The position numbers and the translations under genes were made by a program. Under the pieces are notes generated by a model. The model was not told the origin of the DNA and made no database searches. It saw only the letters and a program-made list of their open reading frames with translations. 5,362 nt of DNA from Candidatus Bathyarchaeota archaeon. GTDB taxonomy: Archaea > Thermoproteota > Bathyarchaeia > TCS64. Shown here piece after piece: positions 1-5,348 of this stretch (within the stretch, counting starts at the first letter, position 1; each line of letters begins with the position of its first letter). Where the stretch lies: positions 1 through 5,362 of the forward strand of contig JABXKY010000217.1 of assembly GCA_013619005.1 (NCBI GenBank). The letters run 5' to 3'.

Positions 1-148
1 AAAACGATGTGTTAATTCTATTTAATTAAATATGAGTTAATTACGTGTTTACAATTTAATGTTTTATTTAATGGAACTAAATCAATATTAATAATATAGA
101 TTACAAAGGAGGGACAGCCCTATATATTGCCGCTTCATATTATGGTCA
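1..148. other. AT-rich non-coding upstream region
   Basis: This stretch is very AT-rich compared with the genes that follow, and I find no convincing reading frame on either strand. It contains short repeated words: ATTTAATG occurs at 54-61 and 66-73, a related ATTTAATT at 20-27, and GTTAATT at 11-17 and 36-42. A purine-rich word, AAAGGAGGG (105-113), looks like a ribosome binding site but has no usable start codon at a normal distance. AGGG (110-113) and CCCT (118-121) could form a 4-bp stem. The region most likely holds the promoter and leader for the gene at 159. Whatever lies to the left is outside the window. Confidence 0.5.
120..128 (+). promoter_or_regulatory. Candidate TATA box for the small Cys protein gene
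   Basis: CTATATATT lies about 31-39 bases before the GTG start at 159. Archaeal TATA boxes are centred about 26-27 bases upstream of transcription start, so this one would give a leader of roughly 8-10 bases. That would barely include the ribosome binding site. An alternative AT-rich box, AATAATATAG (90-99), would give a leader near 40 bases. The sequence alone does not decide between them. Confidence 0.3.
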
Positions 149-158
149 GGTGAGATAA

Positions 159-404
159 GTGTCCACGCTGTCAGAAGTCATGCAGGAAAAGTTCAACAAG
201 AAACACTGCCCTTTCATTCACGACTGTGGTGTACCAGTCACAAAGGACTTTTTCAGCAGGGTATGTAAGACACCTGGCTATCTCAACTGCCACCACTTTG
301 CCAAGAGGATGGACGAGTTGCAGACACCGATAACCTGGCTGCAGAAGCTAGCAGTGGACCAGGCCAAGATGATGTCAACTGACATCGAGGCCACACAAGC
401 TTAA
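159..404 (+). CDS. Small four-cysteine protein of unknown function
   Basis: An 81-residue protein that I do not recognise. The GTG start at 159 is supported by a GGTGAG ribosome binding site at 149-154. Four cysteines (C17, C23, C36, C44) sit in a compact C-x5-C-x12-C-x7-C arrangement, with a proline after the first (CPF) and two histidines directly after the last (CHH). This is the kind of pattern expected for a zinc site or an iron-sulfur cluster, which is an inference from spacing only. The C-terminal half (about 50-81) has no cysteine and looks helical. There is no signal peptide or membrane segment, so it should be cytoplasmic. It lies 32 bases upstream of flpA on the same strand with no obvious promoter between, so the two may be co-transcribed. 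The balanced residue composition and good ribosome binding site favour a real gene. Confidence 0.65.
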   Translation: MSTLSEVMQEKFNKKHCPFIHDCGVPVTKDFFSRVCKTPGYLNCHHFAKRMDELQTPITWLQKLAVDQAKMMSTDIEATQA

Positions 405-436
405 ATCACAGACACCTTCTTCTTCTATGACCCCAT

Positions 437-1117
437 TTGCAGGAATTAAAGACCCTTTTTGATTCAGTCTATTCGCTGAAGACGGGAAAAAAGAGCACAC
501 TCGTCACCAGGAACCTTACGCCGGGAATCACTTACTATGGGGAGCCGGTGTTCACCGTCGATAAAGTCGAGTACAGGAGCTGGAACCCAACGCGAAGCAA
601 GCTGGGAGCGGTCATCCTAAAGGGCTTAAAGGAGATGCCCATCAAGCCGGGGTCACTGGTATTGTACCTGGGCGTGGCATCAGGGACCACAGTTAGCCAT
701 GTCTCGGACATCGTGGGAGAAAAAGGCCACATATGGGGTCTTGATTTTGCGCCGAGGGCCGTGAGGGACCTGCTTGACAACGTCATCAGGCACAGGAAGA
801 ACATCTCGCCAATCTTGGGTGATGCGAGGCAGCCCGCGTCATACAGCACACTGGTACAGCCGGTGGACGTGGTGTTCGCGGATGTGGCCCAGCCAGACCA
901 GGCAAAGATCATTGTAGATAACGCGAGGTATTACCTCAGGAAAGGGGGCCATGTGATGCTCTCCATAAAGGCCAGGAGCATTGACGTAAAGGAGAGCCCC
1001 GGCAGCATCTACGAGGGTCAGATCAAGGTTATGGAGGAGGCCGGGTTCATCATCAATGAGACAATCGAGCTTGACCCCTTTGAGAAGGACCACGCCATGG
1101 TCATCGCCTCACTCTGA
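437..1117 (+). CDS. flpA: Fibrillarin-like rRNA/tRNA 2'-O-methyltransferase
   Basis: FlpA is the SAM-dependent methyltransferase of archaeal box C/D sRNP particles. With Nop5, L7Ae and guide RNAs it methylates ribose 2'-OH groups on rRNA and tRNA. The 226-residue length is normal for archaea. Recognisable parts are the N-terminal strand region with RNLTPG (25-30) and YYGE (33-36), the WNPTRSKL segment (49-56), the SAM-binding loop YLGVASGT (77-84), the acidic residue in GLDFAPR (101-107), GDAR (128-131), ADVAQPDQ (148-155), SIKARSID (176-183) and the C-terminal DPFEKDH (213-219). The TTG start at 437 is the only usable one in frame, since a TGA lies at 428-430, and it gives an N-terminus that aligns with the family. 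No Shine-Dalgarno site precedes it. The last 9 bases overlap the end of rnhB on the other strand. Nop5, often encoded next to flpA, is not in the window. Confidence 0.96.
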   Translation: MQELKTLFDSVYSLKTGKKSTLVTRNLTPGITYYGEPVFTVDKVEYRSWNPTRSKLGAVILKGLKEMPIKPGSLVLYLGVASGTTVSHVSDIVGEKGHIWGLDFAPRAVRDLLDNVIRHRKNISPILGDARQPASYSTLVQPVDVVFADVAQPDQAKIIVDNARYYLRKGGHVMLSIKARSIDVKESPGSIYEGQIKVMEEAGFIINETIELDPFEKDHAMVIASL

Positions 1118-1747
1118 TCGCATGTGCCTCTGGACGGTTGACCAGCTTTCCCTGATAAAGTCGGGGCACTCGTTGTTCTCGCTGAAATAGTCCCTGATAA
1201 AGTTCTGTGTCTTCCAGTCGCTGGGGTAACCGGAGTTGAAATCACCGTGGAGTTCCCTCAGCGCCTCTATCCGGGAGTCCCTTCGTACCTTGGCCAAGAT
1301 TGAGGCAGCCCCTGTTGCCGGGTACTTTGCATCTGCCCTTGGCTCGCATCTTATATTCAGATCGAAGGGTAATACCCCCTTGATCTGGCGGATACACCTC
1401 TCGCTATCAACATCACAGGGATCTACGTGAGCCTCATCTGGCTCAAGCTCCCTGATCACCCACGCCATGGCCATGGTCTCAAGGTAGTTGAGCCTCCTGA
1501 GTGGGACGTTTCTGAACACCACCTTATCGATGGTTCTGGGGGATAGCTCAAAGAACCTGTAACCCAGGGTGAGTTCCTTGATCTCCTCCGAGAGCCTGAC
1601 CCGCTTCTTGGCTGAGAGCTTCTTGGAGTCCTTCACGCCCATCTCACGGAGGCCCCCCACAGACTCGTCATCAAAACACACGCCGGCGATGACGAGAGGA
1701 CCGATGACACAGCCACGCCCAGCCTCGTCAACACCAGCGATGGTCAT
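1109..1747 (-). CDS. rnhB: Ribonuclease HII
   Basis: RNase HII cuts RNA in RNA/DNA hybrids and starts the removal of single ribonucleotides left in DNA. The 212-residue length fits the compact archaeal form. The N-terminal signature GVDEAGRG (5-12) supplies D7 and E8. D109 in HVDPCDVD and D139 in RADAKYP complete the four-acid metal site, with the 30-residue gap I recall for archaeal enzymes. GVKDSKKLS (37-45), AASILAKVRRD (147-157) and GYPSDWKT (173-180) are further family motifs. The ATG at 1745-1747 gives the standard N-terminus and is preceded by GAGGTG (1750-1755) only two bases away, a very tight spacing. The gene converges on flpA with a 9-base overlap. Its upstream control region falls inside the glycosyltransferase-like remnant. 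Confidence 0.96.
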   Translation of the reverse strand: MTIAGVDEAGRGCVIGPLVIAGVCFDDESVGGLREMGVKDSKKLSAKKRVRLSEEIKELTLGYRFFELSPRTIDKVVFRNVPLRRLNYLETMAMAWVIRELEPDEAHVDPCDVDSERCIRQIKGVLPFDLNIRCEPRADAKYPATGAASILAKVRRDSRIEALRELHGDFNSGYPSDWKTQNFIRDYFSENNECPDFIRESWSTVQRHMRSE

Positions 1748-1748
1748 A

Positions 1749-2066
1749 ACACCTCTTTATCAGGGTTCTACATTTAAAACGGTGCCCAAGCTCACGATAA
1801 ACGTCAAGATACTGGGCAGCGTTCTTCCTTGAGTCAAAGCCCCGAAGAATGGTCTCGCGGGCATTAGGCTCCATGACCCAGACGGTTTTGCTTCCAGGTT
1901 TGGGTTCCACGTCAGGGATAGCTACGAGGATGGCTTGGAGTGGTTACTGAGTGGAGGCAACTGGAAGCGGCGCGGAGAGGAGGGAAGAAGGCACGTCCCT
2001 GAATACCTTGAACACGGCGCCGTCATCGATAGACACATGAAGGCCTACAGAAGGCTCCTCGGCTAG
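1749..2066 (+). pseudogene. C-terminal remnant of a family 4 glycosyltransferase (probable)
   Basis: One plus-strand frame reads through this region with a single TGA at 1830-1832 and ends in TAG at 2064-2066. The part before the TGA contains TPLYQGSTFKT, which resembles the P-L-x-x-G-S-G-x-K-T stretch of GT4 glycosyltransferases, where the family binds the nucleotide-sugar donor. After the TGA comes VKAPKNGLAGI, like the following donor-site loop. Then come YEDGLEWLL, RGEEGRRHV and VIDRHMKAYRRLLG, which match the C-terminal helices ending many GT4 proteins. About 105 codons remain of a family usually 350-400 residues long. No good start codon or ribosome binding site exists, and the N-terminal domain is absent because rnhB begins at 1747 on the other strand. 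I infer a decayed gene. The resemblance is from memory of family patterns. A minus-strand frame over 1728-1910 is the competing reading. Confidence 0.45.
1750..1782 (-). promoter_or_regulatory. Candidate rnhB promoter and ribosome binding site
   Basis: Read on the minus strand, CCGTTTTAAATG (1771-1782) resembles a BRE plus TATA element. It is centred about 26-30 bases before the start codon, so transcription would begin within a few bases of the ATG and give a nearly leaderless message. GAGGTG (1750-1755) is a good Shine-Dalgarno core but sits only two bases from the ATG. Either a nearly leaderless message or a longer transcript from further upstream is possible. Confidence 0.35.
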
Positions 2067-2611
2067 AAGAATTTCCTCAGATCGATACCCTTCTCGGGCT
2101 TTCCCTCCGCGTCTGGCAGAATGTTCTCCATATTGAGGAGAACTCTCTTTGCGGGAAGACCTCCTCCGAAGCCCCCAATACCTCCGTTGGACCAGACGAC
2201 CCGGTGACACGGGATGATGATGGCGATGGGGTTTTGTCCCACGGCGTTTCCCACGGCCCTAGACGCCTTCGGTTTCTTGATACGCTCGGCTAGCAGCCCG
2301 TAACTTGAAAGCTTGCCGTAGGGTATCCTGTGGATTGCTCTCCACACCTTTTTCTGAAAATCGCTGCCCTTGAGGTCAAATGGTTCCTTGTACTCCATCT
2401 TTTTTCCTTCGAAGTACTTGTCGAGCCAGTTGCTGATATCATCAAGCTTGCTTGGGCGGTACTCTGGCTCGGCTTCGGTCTGGGCACTCAATTCTTTGAG
2501 GAATTTTTCCTCTGCGCACGGGAAACTCAGCCTCATGAGACCCTTTTTTGACCTTGCGGCCCAGATGCTTCCAATCGGGGTCTCTATGTCAGCGAAAAAT
2601 ATTTTCTCCAT
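2063..2611 (-). CDS. ogt: Methylated-DNA--[protein]-cysteine S-methyltransferase (O6-alkylguanine-DNA alkyltransferase)
   Basis: This suicide repair protein moves an alkyl group from O6-alkylguanine in DNA to its own cysteine. The 182-residue protein has the usual two parts: a variable N-terminal domain (about 1-80) and the conserved DNA-binding and catalytic domain (about 83-165). DFQKKVWRAIHRIPYGKLSSYG (84-105) contains the start of the helix-turn-helix, and SRAVGNAVGQNP (117-128) carries the arginine (R118) that flips the base. IPCHRVV (133-139) holds the acceptor cysteine C135, and GGFGGGLPAKRVLLNMEN (146-163) closes the active site. The ATG start at 2609-2611 gives a complete N-terminus; the ribosome binding site is weak (GAGTGAG, about 6 bases upstream). 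Its TAG stop shares a CTAG with the stop of the opposite-strand remnant. It is divergent from maf across 30 bases. Confidence 0.95.
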   Translation of the reverse strand: MEKIFFADIETPIGSIWAARSKKGLMRLSFPCAEEKFLKELSAQTEAEPEYRPSKLDDISNWLDKYFEGKKMEYKEPFDLKGSDFQKKVWRAIHRIPYGKLSSYGLLAERIKKPKASRAVGNAVGQNPIAIIIPCHRVVWSNGGIGGFGGGLPAKRVLLNMENILPDAEGKPEKGIDLRKFF

Positions 2612-2641
2612 GCGATACTCACTCTATAAGGGAATCACTCA
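2612..2641. promoter_or_regulatory. Shared 30-base spacer between ogt and maf
   Basis: Both genes are read outward from this spacer, so the promoter elements for each must lie in it or in the neighbouring coding sequence. CTATAA (2624-2629) is the only TATA-like word, and it could serve either strand in part. However, a normal TATA-to-start distance would place transcription start inside either coding region. The true promoters may therefore be weak, or one gene may use a start further inside. Confidence 0.25.
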
Positions 2642-3211
2642 TTGGTCTGTGAACTTAAAATTCTGTTGGCTTCCTCATCGCAGAGGAGGATTGATCTCAT
2701 GGGGGAACTGGGACACGACTTTGAGGTCGTCATCCCTGATGCTGTTGAGGATAAAGACTGCCGGGACCCTGTTGAGAGGGTGGAGGGCAACGCCCTGAGG
2801 AAGGCGAGGAGCATAGAAGGGCGTCCAGGTCACATTATCGTCGGTGCGGACACGGTGGTCTTTCATGAGGGGGAGATTCTTGGTAAGCCAGATGGGGCGG
2901 TTGAGGCGACGGCCATGCTTAGGAAACTATCGGGGAAGCCTCACAAGGTGTACACGGGGGTTTCTGTAGTTAACTGGGAAACCGGTGAGGTCGTGACGCG
3001 CCATGAAATAACTACTGTCTGGTTCAAGGAGCTTCACGATGAGACCATTGAGGGATACGTGGGGACAGGGGAGCCCATGGACAAGGCTGGAGCTTACGGC
3101 ATCCAGGGAAAGGGTGGGGCGCTTGTGGAAAGGATTGAGGGGTCCTACAGCAACGTGGTTGGCTTGCCCTTGGAGCTTGTTCGAGAGTTGCTGAAAATAA
3201 CGATTGAATAA
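2642..3211 (+). CDS. maf: Maf family nucleoside triphosphate pyrophosphatase
   Basis: Maf proteins hydrolyse non-canonical or excess nucleoside triphosphates to monophosphates and pyrophosphate, which protects DNA and RNA from modified nucleotides. The 189-residue protein is full length. It shows the N-terminal phosphate-binding motif LASSSQRR (9-16), the KA pair in NALRKA (50-55), GADTVV (68-73) with catalytic D70, LGKP (80-83), KPHKVYTGV (99-107), and the long signature from GEPMDKAGAYGIQGKG (143-158) to GSYSNVVGLPL (167-177). The residues R16, K54 and Q155 fit the YhdE type, which acts on dTTP and UTP, better than the YceF type; this rests on recalled subfamily rules. TTG at 2642 is the only in-frame start between a TAA at 2627-2629 and the first motif. 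It has no clear ribosome binding site. A T5 run at 3271-3275 may end transcription. Confidence 0.94.
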   Translation: MVCELKILLASSSQRRIDLMGELGHDFEVVIPDAVEDKDCRDPVERVEGNALRKARSIEGRPGHIIVGADTVVFHEGEILGKPDGAVEATAMLRKLSGKPHKVYTGVSVVNWETGEVVTRHEITTVWFKELHDETIEGYVGTGEPMDKAGAYGIQGKGGALVERIEGSYSNVVGLPLELVRELLKITIE

Positions 3212-3267
3212 CCCATAAAAACAGGTAATGACGCGCCTATAGCATTGTCTCAGAATCCGTAACTTGT

Positions 3268-3276
3268 CCGTTTTTC
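3268..3276 (+). terminator. Possible oligo-T terminator after maf
   Basis: CCGTTTTTC contains five Ts (3271-3275) about 60 bases after the maf stop and before the next promoter. Archaeal terminators are often simple T runs without a hairpin. A single T5 is weak evidence, and no stem precedes it. Confidence 0.25.
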
Positions 3277-3290
3277 CCCTGGCTGGACCT

Positions 3291-3340
3291 AATTATATAG
3301 ACTATAGAGTCTATTGGACTCAATATATTCTATAAGACTT
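3291..3340 (+). promoter_or_regulatory. Promoter with operator-like inverted repeat for the phosphate genes
   Basis: AATTATATAG (3291-3300) is a strong TATA-like box. It runs into an inverted repeat with 7-base arms, ATAGACT (3297-3303) and AGTCTAT (3308-3314), separated by ATAG. Further half-sites GACT follow at 3317-3320 and 3336-3339, the last within TCTATAAGACTTAG. A second TATA-like stretch, AATATATTC (3322-3330), overlaps these. Transcription would begin at about 3320-3352, leaving a leader of 60-90 bases before the chosen start at 3413. A protein bound here would overlap the TATA box, so repression, for example by a phosphate-responsive regulator, is a reasonable inference. The regulator is unknown. 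Confidence 0.5.
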
Positions 3341-3412
3341 AGTTTTTTATTGAATCATTCATGGAGGATAGCATTACAACGCCCCACTATGGAAAACATT
3401 CGAGGCAGAATA

Positions 3413-4618
3413 ATGTCAAAACAGGAAAACAAATGGTACTCAGGGATTCCTATACTGTCCAATGATCGGGCTAGGCTTATTCTCACGTTAATTCTAAGCA
3501 TATACTTTTTCGTTTCAAGCCTCGAAGGAGTCAAACATGGGTTCAAGCTCATCTTCGAGGAATGGCAGGGGAGCATACTCGCTATGATCACGGGAAACAC
3601 CGCCGCGATCACGGGGCTGGCGCTGGGAATGCTCTCAACAGCGCTTGTCCAGAGCAGTAGCGCCGTAGTCGCGGCCACCATGGTGAGCATGTCAGGTATG
3701 GTGGCAAGTGGGCTTCCCATGGAGGCAGCGATCCAGTTCGGTGTACCCATGGTTCTGGGTGCAAATATCGGAACAACCGTTACGAATACCATAGTGGCGT
3801 TCGGTATTGAGAGGGGAATGACCATGAAGGAGTTCAAGGACACCATCCCAGGGGTAATAGTTGATGACGTTTACGAGGGGCTCACCATCGCCATATTTTT
3901 CACGCTTGAGTTGACCACCGGGTTGATAAGCAAGATCGTCCTGAGGCTGGGGGATTTCTACACCGAGGTGCTCCAGATGGAGACATTATTCGCGTCTTTC
4001 GAGAACACGATCATCGACATCATTATTGAAGAACCTATGATCAAGCCCATGAAGAACTTGGTCGTTGATTACCTTGGCACTCTCGGCGGAGGGGTCTTCA
4101 TGTTCCTCTTCTGGTTCATAGTCATCATCATATCTATGGGCATGATCACAAAGGGACTGGAGAAGCTCATCGAGACTGGATGGGAGGACAAAGTACAGGC
4201 AGCCTTCAAGAGCCCCGCCAGGGGTTTCCTCACGGGCTTCACTATCACGTTCATTGTGGGGAGTAGCAGCATTGGGAGCAGCCTGGTCATACCGTTCCTT
4301 GCGACCAGGGTAGTCGACTTGAAGACTGCTTACCCGTACCTCGTTGGATGTAACCTGGCGACGGCCGTTGATATGTCCCAGATATACGGCTACATCGCGG
4401 GGGGGACGGTAGGAATGATCCTTGGATCGGCCCACGTTCTCCTGAACCTGATGGCAATAACTATATGGTTTATCTCCCCCCTCAGATTTGTACCTATTAA
4501 GATAGCGGAGTGGCTAGGGGGAATGATTACGGAGAACGAGAACGCGATTTACAGCCTTTTGGCTTGGGTTGTAGTGGTCTTCTTTGTCATCCCAATAATT
4601 ATTATCTATGTATTTTAG
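3413..4618 (+). CDS. Na+/phosphate cotransporter family membrane protein
   Basis: A polytopic membrane protein of the Na/Pi cotransporter family (NptA/SLC34-like, Pfam Na_Pi_cotrans), expected to import phosphate with sodium. The ATG at 3413 gives 401 residues and has GAGG seven bases upstream. ATG 3389 and TTG 3314 are in frame, but the latter lies inside the promoter repeats and adds a poorly fitting N-terminus. Hydrophobic segments lie near residues 21-37, 55-79, 84-97, 107-131, 147-165, 226-245, 268-296, 330-357 and 381-401. The first repeat has the classical ALVQSSSA (77-84) and LGANIGTT (115-122). The second has only GSSSIGSS (283-290) and GCNLATA (312-318), so the glutamine and the GTT of the family motif are missing. 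It lacks the C-terminal PhoU-like domain found in many bacterial relatives; that role probably falls to the next gene. Confidence 0.92.
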   Translation: MSKQENKWYSGIPILSNDRARLILTLILSIYFFVSSLEGVKHGFKLIFEEWQGSILAMITGNTAAITGLALGMLSTALVQSSSAVVAATMVSMSGMVASGLPMEAAIQFGVPMVLGANIGTTVTNTIVAFGIERGMTMKEFKDTIPGVIVDDVYEGLTIAIFFTLELTTGLISKIVLRLGDFYTEVLQMETLFASFENTIIDIIIEEPMIKPMKNLVVDYLGTLGGGVFMFLFWFIVIIISMGMITKGLEKLIETGWEDKVQAAFKSPARGFLTGFTITFIVGSSSIGSSLVIPFLATRVVDLKTAYPYLVGCNLATAVDMSQIYGYIAGGTVGMILGSAHVLLNLMAITIWFISPLRFVPIKIAEWLGGMITENENAIYSLLAWVVVVFFVIPIIIIYVF

Positions 4619-4622
4619 GTGA
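4618..4622 (+). promoter_or_regulatory. Ribosome binding site deciding the start of the PhoU-like gene
   Basis: GGTGA begins on the last base of the transporter's TAG stop (4616-4618) and stands five bases before ATG 4628, ideal archaeal spacing. The GTG at 4619-4621 lies inside this site and so is unlikely to be the start. The layout suggests translational coupling of the two genes. Confidence 0.75.
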
Positions 4623-4627
4623 AGAAA

Positions 4628-5293
4628 ATGAGTGAAAGAATTCTTAGATGGTTCGGGGACAGGAGAACCGAGACGGTCATCGAGATGACACACAGGCACC
4701 TTGGGCTGACAACAGAGGCGGTCAGACAGCTACATGAAATGGTGAGAACGGCTTCCGATGAGCAGAAGAAGAAGGATTTCTACGAAACCATAAGTCAGCA
4801 GGAGATGAGAGCGGACGAAGTCAGGCGCGAGATGGTAACTGAGCTCAGCAAACGGGAACTCTACCCTAGTGAACGAGATGATTTGATGGAGCTCGTCCGA
4901 GCGGTGGATTGGATAGCTGACTGGGCAAGAGAGGCGGCCAGAATACTGGTCATAATCCCATTCGTCAAGGTAACCCCCGAGTTCAAGGGTACTATCGAGG
5001 ATATGTGTAGGGAGAACTACAGCATTGTTCGAGTTCTAGCAAAGTGTATTCACGCCCTCTCATCAAATCCAAAGAAAGCGATGGAATACGCAGACCAGGT
5101 GGAACTCCTTGAGGCTGACCTTGACGACCTATACGGAACGGCCCGAAACCACTTCGTTGAACTCGGCGATGTAGGTATGACGAGGGGGGCAATCATACTG
5201 TTAAACGAACTCATGGTTGCCATTGAGACGGTTTCCGACTGGTGCGAAAACACAGCTGATATCGCCAGAGCCATCGCTATCAGGGTCATGTAA
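4628..5293 (+). CDS. DUF47 family PhoU-like phosphate transport regulator
   Basis: A 221-residue, all-helical cytoplasmic protein of the DUF47/PhoU-like family (Pfam PF01865). Family members usually accompany phosphate transporters and are thought to control them by binding the transporter, with metal clusters on acidic helix motifs. Two related halves can be seen. The first carries E59-x2-AD (62-63)-x2-R66, then PSERDD (80-85) and D94-x3-D98. The second ends with E200-x3-D204-x2-ENTAD (207-211), the matching acidic pattern. There is no signal peptide or membrane segment. The ATG at 4628 follows a GGTGA site overlapping the stop of the transporter gene, so the two form an operon, and phosphate transport control is the likely role. 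The GTG at 4619 would add only three residues. No T-rich terminator follows directly. Confidence 0.93.
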   Translation: MSERILRWFGDRRTETVIEMTHRHLGLTTEAVRQLHEMVRTASDEQKKKDFYETISQQEMRADEVRREMVTELSKRELYPSERDDLMELVRAVDWIADWAREAARILVIIPFVKVTPEFKGTIEDMCRENYSIVRVLAKCIHALSSNPKKAMEYADQVELLEADLDDLYGTARNHFVELGDVGMTRGAIILLNELMVAIETVSDWCENTADIARAIAIRVM

Positions 5294-5348
5294 CCGCGCG
5301 CGCATGTGTCAGGTCTGGGCTACCATTATTATTGAAGGAAAGTTATCT

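Noticed and set aside
427..462. ATG-started 11-codon frame overlapping the TTG start of flpA, as a possible true start joined by a frameshift at the T5 run
   Set aside because: The TTG frame itself gives an N-terminus that aligns with archaeal FlpA (LKTLFDSVYSL), so no frameshift is needed. The mini-frame has no ribosome binding site.
1728..1910. A 60-codon minus-strand frame (GTG at 1910) overlapping the start of rnhB by 20 bases, with protein-like composition
   Set aside because: Its codons lie exactly opposite those of the plus-strand glycosyltransferase-like frame, the phase where shadow frames are common. It has no ribosome binding site and no family I recognise. It would run through the candidate rnhB promoter. 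It remains the main alternative to the pseudogene call.
3314..3412. Longer N-terminus of the transporter starting at TTG 3314 or ATG 3389
   Set aside because: TTG 3314 lies in the inverted repeat and at or before the expected transcription start. ATG 3389 has no ribosome binding site, whereas ATG 3413 has GAGG at 3402-3405.
3361..3465. A 34-codon frame (ATG 3361) overlapping the transporter start, as a possible leader peptide
   Set aside because: No ribosome binding site before the ATG, unremarkable composition, and it overlaps the transporter gene in another frame as chance frames often do.
3986..4435. Long open minus-strand frames inside the transporter gene, such as 149 codons at 3986-4435 and 163 codons at 3355-3846
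   Set aside because: They are opposite a clear membrane protein gene, show no family motifs, and lack start signals.
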